A DNA stretch of 64,000 bases from Dermatophagoides farinae (taxonomy: Eukaryota; Arthropoda; Arachnida; Sarcoptiformes; Pyroglyphidae): positions 5,453,501 to 5,517,500 of the forward strand of contig NC_134680.1 in the NCBI RefSeq assembly GCF_024713945.1, read 5' to 3'. Under the pieces are notes generated by a model, which saw only the letters and a program-made list of their open reading frames with translations, was not told the DNA's origin and ran no database searches. Of the stretch, positions 1 to 12,200 are shown one piece after another; the first letter of the stretch is position 1; every line of letters begins with the position of its first letter. The translations under genes and the position numbers were made by a program.

Positions 1-2009
1 CCGTATTTCTCGTCAAATGTCAAATGGCCAAAAGTCAGTCAGTCAGTCAATTTTTTTATTCATTCATACCCCATATAACACACACACACACACACACACA
101 CGAACTCAACGCATTTTTTTTCTTCTTCTTCTTCTTATTCACTTGAACTTAAAGAAGCGCAAATTTTTTTTTTTTTTTTTTTGATTATCCAATTCTTTGT
201 TTGTTTCTTGTGAAACAAAAAAAAAAAACCTGCCAAACAAAAATTACCGATCTCTGATGATGGTAATTTAATAAATTGTTAATGTGCCATAATCGTCAAA
301 AATCAAAATTGAATATATAACAAAATTCGTCGTCACTTTGATCATCACCATTCGTTGATCATCTATTTGTTAATAAATTTAGGGCAGGGTTCAATTCTTT
401 TCATTTATATATCAAATTCAAATTTCGAAATCGAAAAAAAAAACAAAAAGAAAAAAAAATCAATTATCATACCACGCCTTGATATCATCTTCCTTCCTTC
501 CTAAAGTATTTAATTCTCTCTTTCTCGCTGTATTTGTATTTGTCCAATGGTATTTAGGGTGCGCATTCATCTGATGAATGTAATGTAAAAACAATGATAT
601 GAAATGTGATCATTTGAATTTGATTAATTGCGTGCATGACCATTTATAAATCAAATGAAATACAAATTGATTCTTGATCAAATCAAATCAATCGTTATAT
701 AATTGTCATGATTATTCGAAATTTTTTTTTTTTTTTGAATGGAAAAATTCTTGACATGAATGAATCTGAATTCTAGAAAAAAAAATTAGTTTAAACATCA
801 TCATCATCATCAGCAGCGATAAAGTGCAATAATCTCATTTGTTCAAACATCCGAAAAAAATGTCTGTGTGTGTGTACGTATGCAATATTATATGGTTCAT
901 TAGTCCAAAAAGGATCCATGGTATATATAGATTTGATTTGTATTTTCAAAAACAAAATGATGACAAATTTTAATTTGTTTCATCATCATTCATCGTCATC
1001 GTTTGTGTTGTTAAGTGGTTGAATGAATTTGTAAATAGCTACAAATCATGTCATGTTGATAGATGGGTGTGTGTGTGTGTGCGTGTATGTGGAGACAAAC
1101 ATATATATGGAATTAACGCGTGAAAAACAAAATTGAATGAATGAATGAATGAATGAATGAACGAATAGATCATCTTCATTGAAGCATCTGTTCAATCTGT
1201 TTTTTTTTTTCTTACCAATGTCTTTCTTTTTTTTTTTGGTTTGGTTTGGTTTTCATTTGACCATTTTTTGCAGCAACATAATATTTGCATATAATATTAA
1301 CATAAGGAGAGAGAATGAAAAAGTTTCTCATATGACAAATTTTTTTTTGTGTATATATGAAGAATCACCACCACTATAGACCATCATCATCATCATCATC
1401 ATCATGTCATGTCATGTTTTATTGTGTTAATTGCTTTGCTGTTGTCTGTTGGGTTGATTAATTGATTTTCACTGTTTTTTTTTTCTTTTTTACTCAAAAT
1501 GTTTAATTTGTCGTGAAAAAAAAATACTTTGTTTCTATTCTTTCTTCTCATTCATTGTTGTTGTTGTTGTTGTTGTTGTTTGTAATAATCCAGAATCGTC
1601 ATCATTATCATCGTTGTTGTTGTTGTCGTCGTTGTAAGTTTATGATAATTCGACATCATTGCCCAATTGTAGTCGTGTGTGTGTCTATTTGTATGTGGCA
1701 GTGTTGACATTGGCAAACAAGTACAGATCGAATTACATTTGTATACAAAAATGTAAAAATGGTGGTGGTGGTGGTGGTTGAAAAAAAAAATTTTTTTGAA
1801 TTTAAATTCCCCCTCAAAAAAAACAAACACACACAAATTCTATCGCCATCTGTTGTCATAATTTGTAATTTTTTCCTGTTTGTTTGTTCGAAAATTCATC
1901 ATTCATCATTATTTGATTTAATTTTTTGATATATATTTAAATTAATCTGGAAAATTGAAAAAAAAACAAACAACATTGTTTTTTTTTAAGTTGATTGAAC
2001 AAATTTTCA
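1..2009. other. Intergenic, microsatellite-rich, no gene seen
   Basis: I see no supportable coding region here. The stretch holds CA/TG runs (near 79-101 and 1068-1082), a GAAT run near 1137-1160, CAT runs near 1382-1404, a TTG run near 1556-1580 and many A or T homopolymers. The small open frames are translations of these repeats (poly-Leu, poly-His, poly-Gln) and carry no recognisable domain. The last few hundred bases would contain the promoter and 5' UTR of the membrane-protein gene starting at 2010. Confidence 0.6.
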
Positions 2010-3403
2010 ATGTTTTTATCATCGTTTTTTGTATTTATAAATTTACTCATAACAACAACAACGATAACCAATATAGATTGTTTATCATCTAAAAATTCAA
2101 CGAATAATTCTAATTCTAATATATTCAAATTCGAATGTAAAACATTAAAGAATGTGAGACATATTTTTAGTATTAAAGATGGTTTATTTATAATTTTTGT
2201 TGTTAGAAATTTTGATCATCATCAACAACAACAACAACAACAACAGCCGTCGAATACATTATCTGAAAGTTATTGGACAATGGATAAATTAAGTAATCTA
2301 TACATACAATGTGATTGGCTTTATTCAACCGATTGTAAGTGTAAATGATCTTAAATTGTTTAATTTGACAATTAATTATCCAAAAAAAAAACATAGCATC
2401 AGGAAATCAACGAAGATTACTCGGTTTTTTATGGGAAGATGATCCCACCGGTAAGGAAGAAACAAGATATTTGAGAATTTCTGCAATGCATGAATACACA
2501 TCATTGGATTTGAAACAAATGGCTGATAATAACAACAGTAACAGCAACATCAACAGTAACCGTAACCGTAACAGCAGCAACATCAACGATAACAATCAAA
2601 AAGTGCGTGAAACTACATATTATTTTGATGAAGAATCAGGAATATTATTCTTTATTAAATCAAAACAAAATCATTATTATGATTTAGAAGTGAAAAAAAT
2701 TGGAAACATTTATCAACCAACAATTGAAAATATAATCTATACGTCTTTTGAAAATGATAAATATATTCTATTTCAAAATATTGGTGAAAAAGTAACTAAA
2801 CTTAAAATGAATGTTGATGAAAAACGTACACCAATTATGATTTATGGACTGTTTCAATATAAAAATCGTTATTATGTTTATTTAGACGCAGAAAATATCT
2901 ACAACGTATCGATTAATGATAGTTTTCAGATTAAATCCAATAAAATCAATAAACGAATACAATTTGATCAATTATTCAAATGTTATGGTGAAAAAAATGA
3001 AACCAATATGAAACTAATAACCATAATGATTGTACAAATAATCATTGTCATCATAATGGTCATTATAAATGTTTTATGTCTATTCATGGCCATTGATTGG
3101 CGACAACCAATAACGGCAATTACAAATCAAATTGATAAATTTCGTATAAAATCAAATGATTTATCAAGATCAAGATCAAGATTAACATCATCATCGACAA
3201 CAGCCACAACTAATACAACATTATCGAAAAAACATCATAAACAACAACAGGATTTGTCCAATTCAAAAAAACGACCACAAAATGATCCAAAAAATCAACA
3301 AATAAAATCAAATCGTCATGTAACAGCATTTTCAACAACAATGTCATCATTAAGTGGATTTTCGAAAATATTTAAAAAAAGTTTTTCAAGGAAAAAAAAT
3401 TAA
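2010..3403 (+). CDS. Unrecognised type I membrane protein, two exons
   Basis: I do not recognise this protein. Two exons, 2010-2334 and 2397-3403, join in phase across a 62 bp GT-AG intron (GTAAGT donor, ACATAG acceptor) to give about 443 residues. I chose the ATG at 2010 because it opens directly into a strong hydrophobic signal peptide (MFLSSFFVFINLL...). A His/Gln run follows near residue 70 and an Asn/Ser-rich insert near 155-175. The ectodomain is rich in Tyr/Phe/Ile beta-strand-like segments and has several N-glycosylation sequons. A single transmembrane helix lies near residues 314-341 (LITIMIVQIIIVIIMVIINV). The tail of about 100 residues is basic and Ser/Thr-rich, ending KKSFSRKKN. 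The shape suggests a cell-surface protein; partner and role are unknown. Asn and Gln runs are encoded by AAC/CAA microsatellites. Its 3' end meets the convergent zinc-finger gene. Confidence 0.75.
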
Positions 3404-3415
3404 ATCAAATTTTTT

Positions 3416-3425
3416 TTTATTAAAA
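3416..3425. promoter_or_regulatory. Overlapping poly(A) signals of two convergent genes
   Basis: Between the two stop codons (3403 on plus, 3436 on minus) the plus strand has ATTAAA at 3420-3425 and the minus strand has AATAAA at 3421-3416. Either could serve its own gene. Since cleavage normally falls 10-30 nt past the signal, both transcripts should run into the neighbour's coding sequence. Confidence 0.4.
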
Positions 3426-3435
3426 TGAATTATTA

Positions 3436-4865
3436 TTATGAATTTTGAACATTTTTCGATTCACAAAATATCTCATGACGAGCTAAAACTTCGGTTGGAA
3501 ACTTTTGTCCACATTTTCTACATGATTTATCGCTGTTGTTGTTGTTGTTGATGTTATTACCACCATTGAATTTGGCTGTCGTTTTCAATGATGATTCGTT
3601 ACCATGGAAAATCATCATCTCATTTGTTTTGGTTTTTGGTGAATTATCATCATCATCATCATCATCTTTTTTAACCATTTGTTGTTGTATCATTAGCTTA
3701 CGTTGTTGTTTAAGATTATCTAAAAATTTTTGTCTTGATAATTTCCATTTAGGAATTTTATCATCATCATCATTATCATCACGATTATTGGAAGAAAGTT
3801 TCGGCTGAAAGAAATCAAAATTTTAGTTAATTTCATAAATACTAGATGGCGCATCATTATACATACCATTTTCTTATTTTTATTATTATTCGATTTGATG
3901 ATTATATCGAGTTTTATCTCGGATACATCTTGATCATCATCGTCATTATTATTATTGTTGTTTTTTTGATTGTTATTATCATCATCATCATCATAATTTT
4001 TATTATCGACCTTAGACATGGTTGATGATGACAATGTTTGTAATTTTAATTGTCGTTGTCGTGATGATTGAAATATTGGACGTTGTTTTTTCGATATTCG
4101 ACCACATATTTCCATATGTTTAACAAGTCGATCTTTGGCCGCAAATTTTCGTTGACAATATTTACATTGTGGTTGTTGTTGCTGATTATTTCTATTTGCC
4201 AATGATGTATGATGATGGCTTGTAACATTTCGTCTCGATGTTGGCAATGGTGGTGGTTGTATCGTTTCGTCACAAGTACCACTTGTATTCGTTTTCAAGA
4301 TTCTTGAAGATCCACCTATATTGCCACTTTGCATCGATCCATTGTTCACATTTGATGAACGTTTTGACATTACTGTATTGTTGTTGTTGTTGACATTATT
4401 ATTATCCAAATAATATCCATTCATCAACGATGTTGCTGTTGTTTGATGATTACTTGAATTTCGTCTACCCAATATCGATTTTGTATGATTTATTGGATGA
4501 TAATGTTGATCATATCCTGGTGTCATCATCATCGTCATTGTCATATTGCTTACATTATTAAGAGATTTTACACGCGATATTGTTACACGATTAGTTGTTG
4601 TTTGTCTTTGATTAGTGGACATACAATGATTATTTGATGGTGATGAATATCGATTTATTGATAATGCTGATAATTCACGACGTATTGGCATTCGTTGATA
4701 TGTATTGGATGATGATGATGATCGTGATGAATTCGATGATATATTAATCGTTGATTTTGTTCTTGTCATCATTGATTGTTGTCGTTGTTGTTGTTGATAT
4801 TCTTGAAATTGTTCATTATGAATTTTTTTAAGAAAATTCTCTCTCATCTGTTCTAAACGTGACAT
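3436..4865 (-). CDS. ZC2HC1-type zinc finger protein
   Basis: Two exons on the minus strand, 4865-3867 and 3804-3436, joined in phase 0 across a 62 bp intron, encode about 455 residues. The start MSRLEQMRENFLKKI is the first ATG of the frame. Two C2HC zinc fingers are visible. The first is C-x2-C-x12-H-x3-C (CKYCQRKFAAKDRLVKHMEI...), followed by KKQRPIFQSSRQRQ, which matches the KKRxxFDSxxQR extension typical of the ZC2HC1 family. The second, C-x2-C-x11-H-x3-C (CRKCGQKFPTEVLARHEIFC), is near the C-terminus. The remainder is low-complexity Ser/Asn/Gln with an Asp run from CAT repeats. ZC2HC1 proteins are conserved but poorly characterised; no precise function can be assigned, and the paralog (A, B or C) cannot be fixed from these fingers. 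Confidence 0.85.
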
Positions 4866-6208
4866 TGTTTTTTTTTATTGAGGAATTTTGTTTATTCGTA
4901 TTCTGAATTCAATATATTGAAATATTCACGTACACAAATACAGTGAAATCGGTAAGAACAAAAAAAAATCAAACTTTCAAAACTGGTGACAAATATATTC
5001 ATTCATTCATTTGCAAAGTTTTGCTTTTGTGTGTGTGACAGAAAATCTTATTTTCAACAATTTGATGCAATTATCATTCATCAAACTCTCTCATTTTTTT
5101 AAGCTAAAATCCAGTCATCATCATCATCATCATCGTCGTCGTCGTTCGGTATGTAACTCTATGTCTTGGTTATCAATTTTTTTCATCTTTTTTTCTTGTC
5201 TCTTTCTCTCTATCTCATACACACAGGTGATTAATTATGGAAAACAAAACAAAACAAAACAAACGAACGAATGAACGATTTTTGTGATGTATGATAAAAC
5301 ACCGTTTGGAAAATGGGGAAAAAAAATTAATAGAGCGAAACAATTGAAGTGCAGAAGAAGTAAACAAGAAGTAAAAAAAAATATGAAAAAAAATATGAAA
5401 TCAAATCAAATGATCCAGTTTGTTTTGTTTTGTTTTTTTTTGCTACACCTACACACACACACACACACAGTTGCTACATCCATTTTATCAATTGTTGATC
5501 TATGTCCCGATATATATATATCCATCCATCAACCCATTGATTCAACCAGCTTGAACTGGAATATGTAGCGGGATAATTTGAAATTTTTTTTTGTTTATTT
5601 CGTTTAAAAACATTGTCATTGAGTCTATGGCTGTTAATTATCCTAAACAGGCTTGTAATATAATTTTTTATCTTATGACAGAGCTCCACTTTGCAAAACA
5701 AAAAAACTGGATTATTATTGATCGAATACAACATCTTTAACCATGGCCTATAAATGTGGATAAGTTTTGTTTTCTCTTTTTTTTAAAAAAAAAATTATCA
5801 TCAGTCGAGTCTAATTTGAATCATTTGTTTTGTTGACATTTCATGTGAATTTTAGATTTTGAACAGAAAAAAAAATCATCATCATAATGAACTACCTGGA
5901 CAACAAAATTGTCATCGATCATCCGATTGTATGAGATTGTAAAATTGGAAAACAAAAATCCATAGAATATGAGAATCGAAAATCAAAATTAAAAATTATA
6001 AATTTTTTTTGTTTATTTTTGTTTAATAATTTCAATTTATATATTTACACATGATCATAAGAATAGAAATGAATAAATTGAAAATTCATTGATTGATAAT
6101 ATCCGATAGTTTGAACAACCATCAATTGAATGTCATATATTGAGTGATAATTTTTGTGTTCAAATTAAATGATAATATATATCGTGTAGCAAAACGGACA
6201 AATTATAT
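4866..6208. other. Intergenic region, no gene seen
   Basis: This lies between the start of the zinc-finger gene and the stop codon of the Lim3-like gene. It holds AT-rich DNA, a CAT/CGT run near 5117-5147, a CA run near 5450-5470 and homopolymers. It must contain the zinc-finger promoter at its left end and the Lim3 3' UTR at its right end. I see no domain in any frame. Confidence 0.55.
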
Positions 6209-9200
6209 TCAATGTGTATAAACATTATGATGACCACCACCACCACCACCACCGCCACCACCATCATGATGATGATTATGATGATGATGATCAATAACAT
6301 TTCTATCATCATCATCATCATCATCATCATCTTCATTTAAATCACTATCATCATCACCAATACCGCTATGAATGATAGCATCATCATCATCATCGTCATC
6401 ATCTTCGATGATTGCATCATCAAACCATGATGAACATGATGTTGATGTTTCATTAGCTAATAATGTGGATGATGCATTACTTGCTGGCATTGTATCCAAT
6501 GATGATATACCATTACAACCACCATTGGATGACCAACGTGAACTTGATGGTGATGATGGATGTGGACTTGTATGTGAACCATTTCCATTTCCATTATTTG
6601 TCATTAAATTTGTTGGTGATTTTGAATGTGCATCTTTTTTCAATCGTTTTTCTTTAGCTCGACGATTTTGGAACCAAACCTAAATTTGAATGGAACAAGA
6701 AAATAAAAAACAAACAAACAAACAAACAAAAAAAGAATGAAATGAGATTCAAGTTTTTAAATCGATTATAATGATAAAATGTGTCATCGTTAACCAATGA
6801 ACCGAATCCATAATAATAATAATCATCATAAAAGGGTTATTATAATCCTCAAAGCACAAAATTTTGAATAATTCCATATAAATGAATAAAAAAAATAATA
6901 ATAATAAACCTTACCTGTACAACACGCATATCTAATCCAGTATCGTGACTTAATTGTTCACGTATCTGTCTAGCCGGTTTTGGTGAACTATTATATGCCA
7001 ATTTAAGTGTTTCTAATTGTTTGGCCGTTATGGTTGTACGTGGTCGTTTTGATGATGATTCTAATCGTTCAAAATCAATCAATCAATCAAAATCGAAATC
7101 GTTATAAAGAGAGAAAGAAAACAAATAAATAAATTTCAATTCAAACACACACACACACACACACACACAGTTTTAAATACCTCTTTGTTTAGCTGATTCA
7201 TAATCGGATTTACAGACAAGCTTATTATCTTCCATCAAATAGAATTCATCGCCTGTAAATTAAATAATAATAATTTGTAAGTTTATCATCAACAAATTTT
7301 TTTTTTTGGAATGATGATGATTCAAAACAAACCTGTATTCAATGCACGTTTACATAGTATACAATTGAAACATTGTAAATGATAAACATTATCTTGTGCT
7401 CGTCTTACAATGGCCGTTGGTGCAATACCAAGTTCACAATTGGCGCATCTTGTTTTGGCAAAACGTTTATAGAAATCATCCTTACAATATGGTTGGCCAT
7501 TTTTCATATAACATTTTACAGCTAAATTTATATTACATTCTGAACAAACTAGACATCCTGATTGATAAACAAAAAAAAAAAAAATTAAAACATTGTTTTT
7601 TTTGTCGTCGTTTATTATTGTCCGTTATTTACCTGAATGCCAACATGTATGTCGTTGTTCATTTTCTTCATGGCCAAGTTTCAATATAAAACGATCAAAT
7701 ATAATGCCTTCACATCCACTACATCTTGGTAATGAATCTAATGATAATGAACAAAAAAAAAAGAAAAGAAAAATAAAATCAAAACTCAGGTATCTTGGAT
7801 TATTCATGATTATGATTATGATGATGATGATAATAGATCCCAAATGGTCAATTTACTCTGGTTATTTCATTTCATTTCATTTTTTGTTTTGTTTTTCATA
7901 AATATGACAAACAATGAATCATCATCTGGTTTAATGATGATTGTGTATCATTAAGTGAAATAATTTCCACATTGGATTTCGTGCTAATGGATCAGTAGTA
8001 GTTTTAATCATCATGAATTCAAATGAATTATATTTGTATCCGATTTATATATCTGTGTGTGTGTGTGTGTGTTTCATTTTTCAAATTTCATCATGGATCA
8101 TCATGGATCATTCTGTCAATGATTTTTTTTCGCCATATATGATCATTCATTCGTTTGGTTCTATCTGTCACACACACACACATCTTTTTATCCACCCAAA
8201 TGATGATGATGATGATAGGCGTCACATAACGTTCATCATCATCATCACGATGATGACATGAATTGTCATGTCCTCATTGAATGGAGAAAAAAAAATTCGC
8301 AATTCATAATGATCAAAAATGTTAATGATAAAATTTGATGTATGTCAACAATAAACATTTGTTTTTTGTTTTTTTTGTTTGGTAAATTCAGAATCATCAT
8401 CATCATCATCATATGAACCTGGTTATGATTCTATAGAATCGTTTTCGAAAGAAATCATTAATATATTTGTATTAGACAATGATTATTGGGAGTGGTAAAA
8501 TGGACAAATATGAAACAAAACAAAACGAAAAATGGAACAATCTCCATCTTCGAAAAAATTGGAATCCATATTTTATTGCTGTTTTTTTTGGGATGAGATA
8601 ATCATCATCATCATCAAAATTCATTATCTCAACCTACAAACAAACACACCACGTACACGTGTATTGTTTATAAACAATTCATTTTTTTCCAGAATATCCA
8701 CATGTCTTGTTGTTGTTGTTGTTGTAGTCAAGTGGAAAAAAAATAAATGGAAATAGTAGATGGGTTGTGGTTCATTTCATCAAACGATAAATGTCTTTTT
8801 CGTTTTTTTTGTTTTGAAACCCCAGAAACACACACAACACAAACAAAAATAAAATATTTGGCTACCTGGTGCATTTGTCTATGGTAAAATTCTCTACATT
8901 AGAAGTCCATTAAATTTATTCATGTCAAAAGGTTATGACACAAGAGAGGAAAAGATTATCAATCTATGAACCGGATTCCTACACCAACAACACCCTGGAT
9001 CCTCGTATCCTAGCAAACAAAGTTCTGAAATAATAATAACAACTTGACATACACCAGAGAATTTAACAAGATTAACAACAACAACAACAAAAAGAGATGA
9101 TGATGTCGGAGATACGATAGACGAGATATACACACACACACAAAAACACAATGAATCTATGATGCGTAAAATCGATTACTAACTTTTTTTTCTGGAACGT

Positions 9201-12200
9201 GTGTGTGTGTGTGTGTGTTATTCATAGTGTAAGTGGTTAACGTTTAGGGCTCATATCGAGAAATAGAAATAAATGTTTCTGGTGATCTGGATCATCATCA
9301 TCATAATCATAATCATTCAGTTTATTTGTATCGAAACGACACACACACACACACACAGACACATTCAATCAAGCACGTGTTTTATTTTTTTTCGCCCATC
9401 TTTTCTACCATAAGGATGATGGGTGATAGTAAATGGTGGAACGATAAAATCTATTACAATCACATGAATGAAAAGTGGTGGTTAATATCAATTTTTTTTG
9501 TTTTGTTTTGTTTGTGAATTGAATTGAAAACAATTAGTACCATTGGAAATCATCTGGAATCATGAAAATTATTCTACATACACACACACACACGCATAAA
9601 TGGTTAAAATGGTACCAGAAAAAAAAATTATTTTTTTTTCTGGTTACAAATAGCCAAAAGTATACTGTATATACTGGCACACGACCAGCTGGTTGGTTGG
9701 CTATTTTTATATATATTATTTGAATTTAGTAGCGATGAGAATTGAATAATTCATCAACACCGATGAAAATGTATGTAACGCTGCTCGACAAAAAAAAAAT
9801 ACAAATTTACGACGGTAGAAAAAAAAACCTCCTCGTTTTACGAATTCTGATAATAGTACCATCACTAGCACCACCACCACCACTATTTTAGCAATGTAGA
9901 GAATCCATTTATCGAGATCTCATTTTTTATTATCATTATTTTTTTTCTCTTTTTTTGGTTCATTTTTATTTTTTTTTTATTTTAATGTTTGTGTGTGTGT
10001 TTTTTTTTTTGTTTTGTTTGCGTATGTTTTGTCCACCCATCATATTCATTCAGTTCAATAATTAATCCATGTGTGTGTGTGTGTGTGCGTTTGATGCACT
10101 AGGAATAATATTCATTCAACAATAACAATAAACAAAACGTACAGAATATTCATTGGAATATGATGTGACTTGGTTTTTCAATATAAAAAGTGAAAACAAC
10201 AACAACAACAACAACAACAAGCAATAATCTTGTCTAAGTTTTTTTTTCTCTTTAACTGTTTTTTGTTCATTTGTTTTTTTTGTCCCTATAGGTATTGCGT
10301 GTGTGTGTGTGTGTGTGTCTTTTGCGATTCATTCATCCATCATTCTATAGTCATAACAAAACGATTTTTTTTTTCAGTGCAAATAAAATGGCAAAAGATT
10401 TATGCAATATGTACCATCATCATAATATTTGAGCATTTTTTGTTGTTGTTGTTCAACAGAAAGAAAAAACTCCCAAAGAATTATGTTTTGGGTGAAAAAA
10501 ACTTCTCTTTTTTTGCTTTGCACAATTTCTGTATATAGTCAAGGCTTAAATTGAATCGAGAAATGATAAAAGAAAAAAATTCTGAATAAAAGTCGCTTTT
10601 TTCTTTCACTGTGTGGAATTATGGTGCAAAGTAGTCGATGTTGAATTTTTTTTTCATTGTTTGATCCTAATCATCATTCTATTTCAACAACGGGTATTAT
10701 CACGTTTATATGTCATAAGCTTTTATTCTTTGAAAAAAAAATTTTTCCCATTGCAACACCTAGAAGTCACACACACGCAATTATTCTTGTGTAGAAGATT
10801 CTTCAATGTCCAGTATTCTAAGCACCTAAGAAGATAATACCATGTGTTATTGTTGTTGTTGTCGATGTTTAACGATGTCTTTGTTTATGTCCATGAATTT
10901 GGGTGGAGTAGAAAATTCTGTTGGTTGATCAACATCATCATCATCATCATCGGTGAATGAATTGACTAGCCCAATCACTTTATGAATGAAACAAAAAAAA
11001 GACCAGAATTTTTTTTCTCTTTTTTTTTGTTTTGAAGATTTGTAAGAACCATTTTTACCGATCATTCATTCATTCAATTCATCTTTTCATTCTAGTTTTG
11101 GTTTTACTTTTTCTTTCTTCTCTTCGTTCGTTCAATCATTCATTCATTCATTCCATCATTCATGGTTCTTGTATTTATTTTGTTGTATATGATTGAATGG
11201 GATAGAATAGAATGAATGATGGAATCGATGATCAAATCCAAATGAATGAATTGTGAATTGAATCGGTATAGCCTCTCTCAATGAAAATTTTGGTGAATGT
11301 CAATGGTTTTTTTTTCTTTGTTCTCTTTCTGTTGTTATTGTCTTTTCTATTCTATTTGGGAGTTTTTTTTTGTTGTTGTCATCATTCTGTTTTTTTCCTT
11401 TTGGTTTCACTTTCTATTCCAGTCTGGTCTAGTCTGATCTGTTCCATGTGAATGAATGACTTTTTGGCTTTGAGTTTTTTTTTCGGGTTTTGTTTCGTTA
11501 TTTTTTTCTGTACCCCTAGTGATATGTTGTTTTGTGCTGATGTGCTGAATGTGTGTGTGTGTGTGTATGTGTGTGTGAGACTATTGAATGGAACACAAAC
11601 ACACACACACATATATATATACAGAACCAGAACCAGAACCAGCTATTCAGACGATACATTCATTCAATCACATGTGGATATATAAAATGCATGCAACCAT
11701 CCCATCAAAATCGATGAGCAACATACCAGAATTAATATATATATAGCGAAAAATAAAAAAAAAATGTTGAAGAAGAAGAAATGAAAACCTAAACTTTCAT
11801 TGTATTGTACAGAATGAGATACATACAGAAAATAATTTCAGTAAAAGCATTTTAACATGATTAAATTCGGACCTGGTACACTGTATACACACACACACAC
11901 ACACAGTCTCTATTTCTCTGAAGTTTTTCTTTTTTTTTTTTTTTTTTGCTGTCGATTTATTGTTATATTTTGCATTCGAAATCATACTTGTTTTTGTTGT
12001 TACCCATCGATTTAGTGGTGGTTTATGTGTATATGTGTTTTGTTTAGAATTTATCAATTTTTTTCCGTTGTTGTTGTTGTCTTTTTCTTATACGGGAGGA
12101 GATTTATATTCAGAAAATTTTATGCATAAAAAAATAGCCAAAATTGTGTGTGTGTGTGTGTGTGAGTAAAGAGATTTTTCATATCCATATCCAAGAATAA

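Noticed and set aside
5011-5568. Two open frames between the zinc-finger gene and Lim3
   Set aside because: No domain is recognisable and the content is repeat-derived; the second contains a CA-run His-Thr stretch.
6372-6683. Plus-strand open frame rich in Ser and Asp
   Set aside because: It is antisense to the last Lim3 exon and comes from CAT repeats; the minus strand carries the homeodomain end.
7801-7840. CAT/ATG arrays as possible CRISPR or telomere repeats
   Set aside because: Units are 3 bp without unique spacers, occur throughout the window, and the DNA is clearly eukaryotic with spliced genes.
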